A stretch of 64,000 bases of DNA from Neoarius graeffei (Eukaryota; Chordata; Actinopteri; Siluriformes; Ariidae): positions 45,168,890 to 45,232,889 of the forward strand of contig NC_083571.1 in NCBI RefSeq assembly GCF_027579695.1, written 5' to 3'. Both the position numbers and the translations under genes were made by a program. Under the pieces are notes generated by a model that was not told where the DNA came from, ran no database searches, and saw nothing but the letters and a program-made list of their open reading frames with translations. Positions 52,414-64,000 of the stretch are shown piece by piece. Within the stretch, counting starts at the first letter, position 1, and every line of letters starts with the position of its first letter.

Positions 52414-52548
52414 AACCCTTACCAATGTATTAAAGAATTTTTAATTATTACAGTTTTTAGTTTTGTTAACTAGCTAGCTAGATTAGTGGGCCAGCATCAA
52501 GTAGGGCTGACAAAACAAACAAATAAATAAATACATTTATTAATTTCA

Positions 52549-52934
52549 GGCGGTGCGGCGGCACGGTGGTGTAGTGGTTAGCGCTGTCGCCTCACAGCAA
52601 GAAGGTCCGGGTTCGAGCCCCGGGGCCGGCGAGGGCCTTTCTGTGTGGAGTTTGCATGTTCTCCCCGTGTCCGCGTGGGTTTCCTTCGGGTGCTCCGGTT
52701 TCCCGCACAGTCCAAAGACATGCAGGTTAGGTTAACTGGTGACTCTAAATTGATCGTAGGTGTGAATGTGAGTGTGAATGGCTGTCTGTGTCTATGTGTC
52801 AGCCCTGTGATGACCTGGTGACTTGTCCAGGGTGTACCCCACCTTTCGCCCGTAGTCAGCTGGGATAGGCTCCAGCTTGCCTGCGACCCTGTCGAACAGG
52901 ATAAGCAACTACGGGCTGATAATGGATGGATGGA
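52549..52934 (+). mobile_element. tRNA-headed SINE, ATGGATGG-tailed
   Basis: The duplication is TTTATTAATTTCA (52536-52548, 52935-52947). The tail is GCAACTACGGGCTGATAATG then GATGGATGGA, the second subfamily. Confidence 0.9.
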
Positions 52935-52947
52935 TTTATTAATTTCA

Positions 52948-53456
52948 ATCCTCTTTTAGTCATTTAATTCATATCAAGAATGAGTATATTTAGGGATTAC
53001 TATAAAAATGCTAAAATGCTGCTTTTAATAAATTTTTTAAATACAACCCACCAAAGACTTATGGCTATCCTGAGCCATCAAATGCAATTGTGATGACAGG
53101 AGCTTCTTAGCTTCCACTTTTGAAATTTCTTTTTAAATTTAATTTCATATTTAAAAGGTTTTTTTTCATTATGATTTTTAAAGCATTTATTATTGGGATA
53201 AATATTCATGAGTGTCTTTTTTTTGCCTGTTTAATTGCTCCTCTTCACTGTAAAAATTGGTTGCATAGTATAAATATGTTAAGGGTTATACATGTGTAGC
53301 ACTTTTTGTGTACAGTTGTTGTATTGACTTGATCAGCGGTCACAGACTTTAGCGAGGGCAGGGGCGAGATGTTCCATCATATAAGAATTACAGAAAGCAT
53401 ATTTAAATTGAGAAGTTACTACTACTACTACTACCACTACTACCATGTTACTATGA
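52948..53456. other. No gene seen; (ACT)n at 53418-53444
   Basis: A/T-rich with a short ACT trinucleotide run. Nothing else recognised. Confidence 0.45.
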
Positions 53457-53464
53457 GTAGCAAG

Positions 53465-54615
53465 TAGAGCCCTGCACTCCCGCGGGAGTCCCGTGGGACT
53501 CGCGGGACCCGCCGCAAAGCAGTGCGGCGTGGGACAAAATTTGAAAGCTTATTGCGGGCACGGGCGGGACCGGAAGTGCACATATGCGGGCGCTGGTGGG
53601 AGCAGGAGTGCACATATGCAGCGTGGGCGGGAACGGTGATAAGCTGCAGTCCTGCTAACTAAAAACGTGTTTGATATAAAATTTATAAATTATTAATTTA
53701 TGTCTATCATATATAATTTGTGCTGGATATTTTATTTGGCATTAATAAAAACATTTTAAGATGCCTAAATTTGCAGAGAGAGTCAGATTGCCAGATTGAG
53801 TGAGGAATGGCATTTTAAATTCACCATTGATTCCTTTGATCACTCTAATGACTCGCCGTTCACACCCACCTAGCAAGAGAACCATGAGTGAAGTGATTTA
53901 CTGCTTGAGTTAGTCTACAACTCTAATCAGAGAGACAGGTTACACAGTGACGGTAGGCTTGACTCAATGCTATCCCAGAAATCCTTCCTGTAATATGCAA
54001 ATTTGGCTGTCCAATCAGAGGTGGCCAAATTTGCATATTACAGGAAGGATTTCTGGGATAGCATTGAGTCAAGCCTACCGTCACTGTGTAACCTGTCTCT
54101 CTGATTAGAGTTGTTCACTCATGGTTCTCTTGCTAGCTCTGCTTTGCAATAAAAAAAAACAAAAAACATTGGTACAAAGCAAGCCCATTCACTTTTTTAT
54201 GCTTATCAGAGAATTACAATGGTTTCTCATGTGACAAGAATGTGCGATTCGATATTAAATATTTTAATCGCTTGACAGCACTTATTATTATTATTATTAT
54301 TAGAGACACTACATGCTGAATTCAGAAACAAGGTAAATAATAACAAATGTGAACGTGAGCTGTAGATATTTATGCTCAAATCCACTCAAAGTAGGGGGCG
54401 GGGCACCATCACGCTGTGTCAAGACAAGAACTTTCCTGAGAAATAACGCAAACGTCTGCATCATGCGGGATTTGCGGGCGGGAGCAGGACAAAATATGGC
54501 AGGCGCGGGCGGGAGCTGGACTGAAAATCATAATTCTTTGCGGGTGCGGGCGGGAGTGGGACTGCACAATGCGGGCGCGAGCGGGACTGAAAAATCCGAC
54601 CCGCGCAGACCTCTA
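53465..54615. mobile_element. hAT-type MITE with 8-bp duplication (1151 bp)
   Basis: The ends TAGAGCCCTGCACTCCCGCG and the complement of CGCGCAGACCTCTA are flanked by the perfect 8-bp duplication GTAGCAAG (53457-53464, 54616-54623). Subterminal GCGGGCGGGAGC-type repeats are rich at both ends (53490-53640, 54460-54605). No transposase is present. A large palindrome occupies the middle. Confidence 0.85.
53918..54113. repeat. 89-bp perfect palindrome with 18-base loop
   Basis: Arms 53918-54006 and 54025-54113 are exact reverse complements by eye. The arms would extend outward (AACCATGAGTGAA) but for a 24-base insertion in the left arm. ATGCAAAT octamers lie next to the loop in both arms, and CCAAT is in the loop. 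Confidence 0.85.
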
Positions 54616-54623
54616 GTAGCAAG

Positions 54624-55088
54624 TACAGACTCAAGAAGATAGCATACAGTATGTAAAAAGTTTCAAATAAAATTGGTTATTTTAAATAGGCTTTTGGCAT
54701 GTGTTAGCTAATGTTAGCTGAGTTACACCACGACATAGTTTTGTTTTAAAAGAACAATTTACCTGTTCATTCCAGTTTGTAAGGTTGCACCATTGATCTG
54801 TGGTACTGTACCTAGATAGTACTGACATTTTAAGCATTGGTCTATCAAAACAACGCACCATTAATTTTTAGATAAGGATCAGGGGCTATGTTGTACATTA
54901 CTTGAAATTATTTATTGTTATGTTTGCTTATTTTTTGTTAATTGATTTGTTTTCTACAGGGAAATTCTAGCTATCTAAGGCAACGTGCCATTAGCTAACT
55001 AGCAATGTTTACATTTATAAAGTTTGATTTATATTCGTATTAATATTTTTGGCTATACTGAAGATGCAATTGAGCTGTCACTGTGCTA
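54624..55088. other. No gene seen
   Basis: Unassigned A/T-rich sequence between two hAT-type elements. Confidence 0.4.
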
Positions 55089-55096
55089 TGCTAACT

Positions 55097-56254
55097 TAGG
55101 GTGACCAGATGTCCCGGTTTTACCGGGACAGTCCCGATTTGGGGTTGTGTGTCCCGAGTCCCGATAAAAGTCTGTCGGGACACAGATATGTCCCGGTTTT
55201 CGCCACTCGCGACGTTTGCAACTGAGCAGCGTGGGAATCTTTAGCGGAGAAATGTCTGCATTTACTATTTTGATGAATTGACAGGAATCACAGATTTTCC
55301 TGGTTACTGCCCCCTGGCCCTGTGGCATGGGTGTTTATTTAGCCACATTATTCCAGACAACAGAACGTGTTGCCATGCAACAATAAAATAAACATTAACT
55401 GGCGCGAATGTTCTTTGTCTAGCAGCTAGCAGCAGTAATGCTGCAGCAATTATGCCGAAAAGAAAATGTACCTTTTCCAAAGATTTACAGGGCACCTACC
55501 CCTTCCTCCGAGAGGTGCAGAACAATGCGCACGAAGCCTACTGCACACACTGTAAGTGTTTTGTTCTTGTACTGAGTTGGGTAGCCTATGCTGCAAATGC
55601 TGTGCGCTCCTGTGGGGGCTCTCCTCGGGCTGTCGCCCCTCTCCTCCTTTATTGCTGTTTTGTTTGAGTGTATATTCTCAAATCACTTGTCTCTTTTTTG
55701 TTTCTGTTTAACATACCATTCTGACAGTTTGGCCATATTGCTGTGTTGAACAGCTTGTTGCACCTTCCATTAAAGTGTTCACTTTTGTACACATCATCTT
55801 GCTTTATTCATTCAGTTGTGGGGAATGGTTAGTAAGGTTGATCCTGACCTAGGCTATGTTGAGGTCACATATCTACTTTTTAAGTTCCTGCTATAGTGCA
55901 TACAATTTTAGAGATATAGCCTACATGTGCATATGCATTCTTCTTGGTCTTCTCACAAACAGGTGAAATAAATCAGTTTAAATTTGGCCTATGGACATAG
56001 CCTGGCCTATTCTCAGCCATTACAAAATCTGTTGTCTGACCATAATTTAACTGATCTGTATACCACTATGCTACTAGATAACAAAATGCCTGTTTGTTTT
56101 ATTTCATGTGAGATGTTGATAAATGTGAGCTTCAACAAAATGATAAGAGCACCTCTCTGAGCGTCACGTTTACGTAAAAAAAAGGTGTGCATGCATGAGC
56201 ATGGTCGTGCGCAAAAGTGTCCCGGTTTCAGACTAGGGAAATCTGGTCACCCTA
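55097..56254. mobile_element. hAT element remnant with 8-bp duplication (1158 bp)
   Basis: The ends TAGGGTGACCAGATGTCCCG and the complement of AATCTGGTCACCCTA are flanked by TGCTAACT (55089-55096, 56255-56262). It retains a first transposase exon at 55452 and lacks the rest. Confidence 0.85.
55452..55553 (+). pseudogene. hAT transposase exon 1 fragment (BED-like)
   Basis: ATG at 55452 encodes MPKRKCTFSKDLQGTYPFLR, EVQNNAHEAYCTHC, ending at a GTAAGT donor-like site (about 55552). The KCTFSKDL..YPF..CTHC layout is the start of a BED-type zinc finger at the N-terminus of hAT transposases. The remaining exons are missing. Confidence 0.55.
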
Positions 56255-57084
56255 TGCTAACTGCTAACCAGCTAACTTCACTGGTTGACAAGATCAATTG
56301 GATCTTCATGCAGATCTCCCCGTTCCTAGGTGAATGAAGGCTAACATGTGCTTACTGTGAGACAGGTGAAGATATGACATCATTTACATCTGTTGCATAG
56401 GGTAGCTAAACATGTTGGAGGAGACATAACCTAAAGTACTTTCTGGTGACCAGGGTACAAAGGGTCAGCTCTCATTTTCCCTCGCTTCCTGGCTCAGGAG
56501 AGCACAATTCAAATCTATGCCTGTGTCGTCTTTCTGTTTTAACACAATTACCCTCTGTATGTGCAATTTATACAATTATTTAAGAGTGACATCAATGTAG
56601 GAAATTATGCAAATTGTGTCCTAGTTTTAGGGGAATTTCAAGATTACTTGCTTTTGATAAGATGCTATTGATGATAAGTATGCAAAACATTCAGTTCATA
56701 AACATAAGTTTATGATCACAAGAGTCATCTGAGTTTCATGTTCATGCAAATGTGTTCAGTTTTTTTCTTTTTTGCTTCAGAGCTATTCAAGGATACTGGA
56801 TGTCTAACTTTGAGTTCACTTACTGACACTACAGTAATGACAATACACACTACACTGAATATGTAACACATCTACACAATTCCCCCCCCCAAAAAAAAAA
56901 ATCTGGTGAACGTAATATCTCACTTTAGGAAGGAACCAAAATTTAACATACCTTCAATGGTCTGTGGGTAAGATGCGTAGATTTTACAGTGTTTCACAAC
57001 AGCAAAGACAGGAGGGGGAAAGGGGGATAGTAAAGAGTGGGACGAATAGGGAATGGGGTGGAGACTGAGACACCATGTTTGGAG

Positions 57085-57086
<2 letters not shown>

Positions 57087-57119
<33 letters not shown>
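57087..57119. repeat. (GT)n microsatellite
   Basis: About 16 GT units. Confidence 0.9.
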
Positions 57120-57121
<2 letters not shown>

Positions 57122-57290
57122 ATTCCAAAAGTTCACTGCAAATACCACAGAAGAGGAGAAGAATAACCTTTGATTATTGCAATATATGAAAACTTTGTAC
57201 AAATATTATAGTGCACATAAAGTTTGCACGAACACACGACGCACACATTGGTTAAATGGTGAAACAAGAAATGGTGTAAGATTTGGAATT

Positions 57291-57292
<2 letters not shown>

Positions 57293-57333
<41 letters not shown>
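57293..57333. repeat. (GA)n microsatellite
   Basis: About 20 GA units. Confidence 0.9.
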
Positions 57334-57337
<4 letters not shown>

Positions 57338-58034
57338 TGATTGGAGGATGTAAACAAAGAGAGTGGAGTAGTGAAGAGGCATGATACAGCTGGCTCTCAC
57401 AGCCAAAGGCATTCATGATGGTTTAAGTTAAGACAGATGTTGACTCCCAGATATTCAGGCCTGTGCTTTGTGGATGACTTTGAATTAATGATAATATTGT
57501 GTAATCTGAATGAAATGTGAATACAGTTAGCATTCTATATGACCTCTAGTAAGAAATGGAATTAGGTTAATAACTGCAATTTTATGCCAGTGAACTTAAC
57601 TGGGAACTATCCTTATAATTATTATTTTCAAACCCTCGGAATTCCCCCCCCCCATATTTTGTGAAGATGATATGTTTTTGTACGTTTATGTGAGACACCC
57701 TGCTCAATCACAGTGACTAAATAAATAAAATATACAACTTCTCATCTACTTAAAGGCGTAATTAGTGCAACATATCCAATGCACCATTTTAGGTTCTAAA
57801 ATCATAAAATCAAGACATAAAATGTTATTGTCTTGGTATAACTCAGGATATGGCCTACCCCCTCAACAGAGCTCTTTTTGTTCAGTTGTAAATAACATTC
57901 CTCAAGTTTCCTGGGAACTTCTCCTCTGATCCCACCCAAGTGACTGCACACAGCTGCAGAGGAAGACGTTCTCTTATTAACCCTCTCATATGAGTAGTTT
58001 AGGAATAGTTTTGGCTAGTTGATTGAGATTAAGA

Positions 58035-59262
58035 CCCCGTCCACACGTAGCCGGGTATCTGCTAAACCGAAGATATTTTTCTACGTTTTGGCCTGTCATC
58101 CACATGAAAACACATCAAAAACGAATATTTAAAAAAACTCCGGGCAAAGTGAAGATTTTTGAAAACTCCGTGTATGCCTTTTCGTGTGGACAGAGATAAC
58201 CGGAGGTTTGCGTTTTAGAATGTCACAATCTGCGCCAAAAAAATGACAACAAATCTGCCCTGACGTCAAACGTGCGACCTTTTGTTTACTGCAGAAGCCA
58301 GATTAAGCATGGACTTAAGCTAGCCGCACACCACGGCGATCCACGCGGTACCGAACCGACCCATTTCAGAGCCGACTCCCGACAGGGCACGCACATATCC
58401 CCCGACTGTTGACGAGTGCAGTCGCGATTGAAGCGACACGTGACATCTTAATAGCTTTGTGATTGGCTATTGGATATAGTTACTGTTAAATCCAACACTT
58501 GAAGATGCTACAGGCTGAATTACAAATGACACAACACGGAATATGTAGCGCACTATCTAGGCTGCATGAGCTATTATTCCCAACCTTAAATAGTGCACTT
58601 ATATAGGGGAGTTAAAGCGATTTGGAATTCAGCCACACAACTTGAGCAGAGTGGCTTTTCAGCCCACTGTGTCTATGGATAAAGCTTCAGCCTATGGAAT
58701 TACAGTATATACCTGCATTAGGTGCTACCAACACGTATTTCTCGCGCTAGAAATTGTGTTTAATGATGTCACGTGTTATATGCGAAAGATATGATTGGCT
58801 ATTGCTAGCGACTCTCGCCGATCAGTCTGGCTCCCGATTAGTTTTTCGAATCGGCTGTGAGATGAGTCGGTACCATCGAAAACTAGTCTTTACGCCTGAC
58901 TCGCGACTTCAGTTGGCTCGGTACGCTGAAAATCGGTGTAGTGTGCGGCTAGCTAAAGAGTAATGGATCGGAGGAGTGCCTTGAAAGCGTTAATTATTGT
59001 GCAGGTGCTATTTACATGTTTAATTTTAGAAGCCCAACTACTGCTCCAGGAGCACAGGCGATGTGATTAGGGGGGAGGATTTGGGGAAATAATGCCATCT
59101 ACAGGTTTGGAATGCTTATGAATGTGATTGAAAACGCAGATGTTCGGTTATGTGTGGAAGGGATTTTTTTCGAAGACGAGGTGGTGTGGATAAAACATTT
59201 TTATAAACGGAGGGGGGGGAAATGTTCGGTTTTAAAAATACCCGGCTACGTGTGTACATGGC
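58035..59262. mobile_element. hAT-type MITE containing a second MITE
   Basis: The ends CGTCCACACGTAGCCGGGTA and the complement of ATACCCGGCTACGTGTGTAC define it. Flanks do not give a clean 8-bp duplication. Outer halves repeat GTGTGGAC / AAAAACG motifs. A Harbinger-like MITE is nested at 58319-58953. Confidence 0.65.
58319..58953. mobile_element. Harbinger-like MITE, TAA target (635 bp)
   Basis: The ends GCTAGCCGCACACCACGGCG and the complement of GTAGTGTGCGGCTAGC are flanked by TAA (58316-58318, 58954-58956). A 3-bp TAA/TTA target is typical of PIF/Harbinger. No coding. Confidence 0.75.
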
Positions 59263-59592
59263 ATTAGTTTATAGTTAGTTAAATACATACTGAGCATGTA
59301 GCCAAGCATTTGGAGGTAAGGGTTTGCGGAAGTAACCAGCAATGGGTCTCTGGCTGCCAACTCCCAACCTTTCAGTCACTCATCCACCACTGACAAACTA
59401 CCGCATGTCCAGTATATCTACCCATGTTTTACCCAATAATTCATAACTGAAGGTGGAAAAAGTGTAACTGCTGGAGAGCTAGAAAATTGTCAAACCCCTA
59501 CTGTTGACCGGGACAAAATTTATGCAGGTTTTTCCTGTACTCAAAGATGTAGGTTCTGCTTGCTAGAGCCAAATAAAGAAGTATGTTATTCA

Positions 59593-59960
59593 TGGGGCGG
59601 CACGGTGGTGTAGCGCTGTCACCACACAGCAAGAAGGTCCGGGTTCGAGCCCCGTGGCCGGCGAGGGCCTTTCTGTGCAGAGTTTGCATGTTCTCCCTGT
59701 GTCCGCATGGGTTTCCTCCGGGTGCTCCCGTTTCCCCCACAGTCCAAAGACATGCAGGTTAGGTGAACTGGTGACTCTAAATTGACCGTAGGTGTGAATG
59801 TGAGTGTGAATGGTTGTCTGTGTCTATGTGTCAGCCCTGTGATGACCTGGCGACTTGTCCAGGGTGTACCCCACCTTTCGCCCGTAGTCAGCTGGGATAG
59901 GCTCCAGCTTGCCTGCGACCCTGTAGAACAGGATAAAGCGGCTAGAGATAACGAGATGAG
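59593..59960 (+). mobile_element. tRNA-headed SINE with damaged A box
   Basis: The duplication is ATGTTATTCA (59583-59592, 59961-59970). Seven bases are missing in the A box (GTGTAGTGGTTAGCGC reads GTGTAGCGC), so this copy should not be transcribed by pol III. The rest is well conserved. Confidence 0.9.
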
Positions 59961-60034
59961 ATGTTATTCACTTGGTGAATACATAGAATGATTCAGCTTA
60001 CTGGATAACCTACAGTACATACTAGTTAACATAC

Positions 60035-60644
<610 letters not shown>

Positions 60645-61700
60645 TGTTAGGGGAGGCGGAGGTGTGGTGAGATAAGGATCCACAAGCAGAACACAGACAG
60701 TCATCCAATAAAAAAAAAAGTGATTTAATCCAGGGAAAAAGGGCGTGGCAAAAAGGTGAACAAACAGGACAAAAACAAATGGCAAAATAGTCCAGGTAAA
60801 AAGAGACAAAAAACTTGACAAAAACACTAGAGCAAAAAAACATAAACAAGAAGAAAACCCTAAGTGCAAAAACCGTAAACTAGAAAAATAGCTTGAGCAA
60901 AAACCATGAAATGCAATAAAGGCACAGAAATGGCTGGAATAGCAAAATGAGACATTCTGGCAAGAGCCCTATTCGCACGGGATAAGTATTACCTATGGAC
61001 CTCTGGTAATTCGCAATTACCCCTGCACCTCTGTGTTATTGTGTGGCGCATTCGGACGGGATAAGCAAAAGTCTGTAATTCACTGAATTTACAGTACAGA
61101 CATTGTGACTGGATGTGTCGTAAGTTCACAACATCCTGTTTCGTCTTGTAGACAGGAGTTCTTGGAGCTGTTTCTGCTTATCTGGTTCAAATACGGGATA
61201 GGCCTACTACCACTTGCCCCTGAAATGCTGTTTATCAAAATTTCACCCGTATCCTCCATTATTCACTCCAGAAAAGTACAAGAGACATGCGTTTAATAAT
61301 TACAAACACAGACATGTGCATTCACACGGGACTTGTATTACCACTGGACGTCTGTGTTTTGCCGAAACACAGTAGGTAATTCGCGGCGGAATTATTACTT
61401 GGCAAATTACGGACATGGCGCATTCGCACGGGACTAAGAACTCAGACATTCTCTGTAATTATTCCGAATTACCAGAGGTCCACAGGTAATACTTATCCCG
61501 TGTGAATAGGGCTAAAGTCAGGGTCTGAGAACGGCCTTTATATAGGCAGGGGTGAAAACCAGGAAGTGAGTTGAAGGTGAGCTGGAATTCCCGTCCCGGA
61601 TCCAGATCGGCGCTGGCGTGGGAGATCCGTAACCTGCGGAGTGGATGTCTGGGGCGGAGCAAGACAAATTAAATAATCAGATGAACTGAGACAATCACAT
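60645..61700 (-). repeat. Minus-strand LTR split by a MITE
   Basis: It starts TGTTAGGGGAGGCGGAGG on the plus strand (the LTR end on the minus). The other part, 61514-61700, holds a TATATAAAGG box on the minus strand (61544-61537). The MITE at 60965-61513 lies about 31 bases downstream of that box. The far end is uncertain. Confidence 0.45.
60965..61513. mobile_element. MITE with ~48-bp terminal inverted repeats (549 bp)
   Basis: AGCCCTATTCGCACGGGATA and the complement of TATCCCGTGTGAATAGGGCT start long inverted repeats reaching TGGACCTCTGGTAATTCG. A second, weaker inverted pair (ATTCGGACGGGATAAG / CATTCGCACGGGACTAAG) lies inside. No coding. Confidence 0.75.
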
Positions 61701-61801
61701 TCTGAAGCAAATTAAATAATCTTATACTGATAACTTAAATACACAATACAAGTCACATGTATTAATCTAAATGCAGGTAAACAACGTGTTGTTTTTGCTG
61801 T

Positions 61802-61803
<2 letters not shown>

Positions 61804-61837
<34 letters not shown>
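61804..61837. repeat. (TTGA)n run, LINE 3' tail
   Basis: About eight units at the 3' boundary of the LINE. Confidence 0.85.
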
Positions 61838-62302
61838 ACTTTATTCTGAACAATAAAGAAGAAAGATATAAAAAAAATTTTAAATAAAAAAAATACAATA
61901 ATCAAAACATCATCATAAACAAACAGAATAGCGTAGCCACAAGGCAATAACATAATGTTCAGAAAGGATTAGGAAGAAGTAATAACTTATCCAATCCTAA
62001 CCCTCTATACCACCGCTAATCAAATGTCACTTTCCACCATAATAAACTATATATACAAAAGAAAACAAAAGCAATAAACAAAAAAGAAAACATACCAACA
62101 TATCAAAACATACCGACATGGTATAATATCGACCAAATCAAATCATATATACAGATACTTATGTTATGCATATAGACACACATACAATACATATATACAG
62201 TACATACATATACACATACCTATAACTATACACTAAATACAAGAAGACCAGTCACAGACTTACTCTCAATTTCATCATCACCTATATATAGTCTGCCTGT
62301 CC

Positions 62303-63994
62303 TCACCTATATATAGTCTGCCTGTCCTCATTCTCATATATTTTTATTAACATGTTTTTATATAATTTTTTAAACAGTTTTATGTTGGTGCTATTTTTGA
62401 GCTCATTATCCAGACCATTCCACAATTTCACCCCACAGACTGTTATGCACATACTTTTCAGAGTTGTTCTAACATTTACTCTCTTAAAATTCATTTCCCC
62501 TCTCAGGTTATACCCACCCTGCCTTTCCATAAACGTATTTTGTACCTCACCCGGAAGAAGGTTATGTCTTGCTTTATACATAATTTGTGCAGTCTTGTGT
62601 TTAACCAGATCAGTGAATTTCAGAGTGTGTGCTTTTACGAATAATGCGTTTGTATGCTCAAGATATCCCGTATTATTGACAATTCTTATTGCTCTTTTTT
62701 GTAATGTGCATAACGGCTGCAGGTTAGATTTGTAGGTATTACCCCATATCTCCACACAGTAGCTCAGATATGGAAGTATGAGTGCATTATACAGAGTATG
62801 TAGTGATTTATAGTCCAGAATGTGTCTTGATTTCCCCAAAATTGCAGTAATCTTTGCTATTTTTGCTTTAACATGATTAATATGCGGTTTCCAGCAGACT
62901 TTATGATCAACAATCACACCCAGAAATTTTATTTCATACACTCTTTCTATGGTTATGTTGTCAATTTTCAATTCAACTTGAGGGTTTGACTTATATTTTC
63001 CAAATAACATAATCTTTGTTTTACTCAAATTCAATGACAATTTGTTTACGTTAAACCACCTTTTTAATTTATTCATTTCGGTTGTGATTGTTTCCATAAG
63101 CTGCTGTGCATTGTCCCCGGCGCAAAAGATGTTTGTATCATCAGCAAATAATATGCATTTCATTATACTTGATACATTACATAAATCATTAATGTACAAT
63201 ATAAACAGTTTAGGACCTAAGACAGACCCTTGCGGTACTCCACATGTTATGGGCAAATACTCAGATGTGTGATCTCCAATTTTTACAAATTGTTGCCTGT
63301 TACTTAAGTAGCTCCTCACCCAGTCCAAACCAACCCCTCTGATACCATACCTCTCTAATTTTTTGAATAGAATGTCATGATTTATTGTATCAAATGCTTT
63401 CTTTAGATCTATGAAAATTCCCATAACATGTTTTTTATTGTCTATACCATTTGTGATTTTCTCGATAAGTTCCATTAATGCCAGGGTTGTTGATCTGTCT
63501 TTCCGGAATCCGTATTGACTGTCAGCTAAAAGTTTATATTTTTCAATGAAATTGTCTAGTTTTGCTGTGAACAGTTTTTTGAGGATCTTGGAGAACTGAG
63601 AGAGTAAAGAAACTGGCCTGTAATTTGTGTAATGGTGTCTATCTCCACATTTATATAAAGGTATAACTTTAGCTATTTTCATGTTGTTTGGAAATTTACC
63701 AGATTGAAAAGACATATTACATATGTGAGTAAATGGTTCTGCAATTTCTTCAATAACTTTTTTTATTAAACTCATATCAATATCATTCCAGTCAGTGGAG
63801 GTTTTACTTTCACTTCTCCTTACAATGTCTATGACCTCTTTTATGCCAACTGCACCAAGGAATATAGATTTAGGATTTCTCTCCCATCGAGCAGCCTCCG
63901 CCCCTCCAGGTGTGTCTGTATCTTGAATCTTTTCTGCCAAATCTGATCCCACATTTACAAAGAATCTATTAAAACCATTTACCACTTCCTCCAT
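62303..63994 (-). CDS. LINE ORF2: reverse transcriptase, open to the window edge
   Basis: The 563-codon frame is uninterrupted and probably continues beyond 64000, so the first ATG is likely internal. In order: NYRPVSLLSQFSKILKKLFT, SQYGFRKDRSTTLALMELIE, IFIDLKKAFDTINHD, GVPQGSVLGPKLFILYINDL, and the catalytic box ILFADDTNIF. The C-terminal domain has LHTLYNALILPYLSYCVEIW and LQPLCTLQKRAIRIV. It copies LINE RNA at nicked target DNA. It is the only long transposon frame here without a stop, so the copy is young or recently mobile. Clade uncertain (CR1/L2/I-like). The stop region is duplicated as a 25-bp tandem repeat (62280-62333). Confidence 0.85.
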   Translation of the reverse strand: MEEVVNGFNRFFVNVGSDLAEKIQDTDTPGGAEAARWERNPKSIFLGAVGIKEVIDIVRRSESKTSTDWNDIDMSLIKKVIEEIAEPFTHICNMSFQSGKFPNNMKIAKVIPLYKCGDRHHYTNYRPVSLLSQFSKILKKLFTAKLDNFIEKYKLLADSQYGFRKDRSTTLALMELIEKITNGIDNKKHVMGIFIDLKKAFDTINHDILFKKLERYGIRGVGLDWVRSYLSNRQQFVKIGDHTSEYLPITCGVPQGSVLGPKLFILYINDLCNVSSIMKCILFADDTNIFCAGDNAQQLMETITTEMNKLKRWFNVNKLSLNLSKTKIMLFGKYKSNPQVELKIDNITIERVYEIKFLGVIVDHKVCWKPHINHVKAKIAKITAILGKSRHILDYKSLHTLYNALILPYLSYCVEIWGNTYKSNLQPLCTLQKRAIRIVNNTGYLEHTNALFVKAHTLKFTDLVKHKTAQIMYKARHNLLPGEVQNTFMERQGGYNLRGEMNFKRVNVRTTLKSMCITVCGVKLWNGLDNELKNSTNIKLFKKLYKNMLIKIYENEDRQTIYR

Positions 63995-64000
63995 ATTATT

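Larger units (their letters stand above)
56263..58034. other. No gene seen; two microsatellites
   Basis: A (GT)n run lies at 57087-57119 and a (GA)n run at 57293-57333. Poly-C/poly-A runs lie near 56883 and 57644. The rest is unassigned. An untranslated first exon of the MS4A-like gene could lie in this direction, but I see no signal. Confidence 0.4.
61804..64000 (-). mobile_element. LINE 3' half with (TCAA)n tail
   Basis: On the minus strand an open RT frame is followed by an A/T-rich 3' UTR and a (TCAA)n microsatellite tail at 61804-61837, just after AATAAAG. Such tails terminate several LINE clades. The 5' half lies outside the window. Confidence 0.8.

Overview
The window is vertebrate nuclear DNA, almost certainly from a ray-finned fish. 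It shows no bacterial, phage or organelle organisation. Diagnostic signs are a tRNA-headed SINE present in about a dozen dispersed copies, Ty3/Gypsy elements of the sushi/chromovirus type, Tc1-like transposons with TA target sites, hAT-type elements with 8-bp target duplications, LINE reverse transcriptases, and simple repeats (GATA, CA, GT, GA, TTGA). A catfish (siluriform) is plausible from the form of the SINE, but that is only an inference.

Region 1-12 kb is a stack of LTR retrotransposons. A small minus-strand LTR element (2143-8892) carries a Pro/Glu/Ser-rich reading frame and no recognisable gag or pol. It is split by a plus-strand Ty3/Gypsy copy (2898-7140, target duplication AGTTC), and a second copy of that Gypsy family starts at 8893. 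Region 14.4-19.4 kb is a single LINE broken by two DNA elements, a solo LTR and a SINE, then followed by another SINE. Region 20-30 kb holds two related, decayed Gypsy copies in opposite orientations. The first lies inside a DNA transposon that also contains a 151-bp tandem array; the second is broken by a 1.2-kb solo LTR. Region 32-33.4 kb is a SINE split by a DNA element that carries a piece of a LINE and an exon of a YqaJ-type transposon protein.

The only host gene I can support is on the minus strand between about 50.66 kb and 39.56 kb, probably ending near 36.0 kb. Five spliced, in-phase exons encode a four-transmembrane protein of the MS4A (CD20-like) family. Its introns are filled with SINEs, three Tc1-like elements, solo LTRs and MITEs. 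The rest, up to 61.7 kb, is mostly hAT and Harbinger-like MITEs, SINEs and microsatellites. The window ends inside a minus-strand LINE whose RT frame is still open for 563 codons.

The most unusual objects are these. (1) A perfect inverted LTR pair (36218-36835) with a tRNA-Phe primer-binding site at its centre, flanked by a 5-bp target duplication. (2) Evidence that several Gypsy families here are self-primed, their primer site pairing with the predicted 5' end of their own RNA. (3) A canonical -1 frameshift signal in the Gypsy gag/pol overlap. (4) A tRNA-like module at the end of one LTR family. (5) The gag-less LTR element with a repeat-rich ORF. (6) An 89-bp perfect palindrome inside a hAT MITE. 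All motif matches, splice sites and alignments were made by eye.
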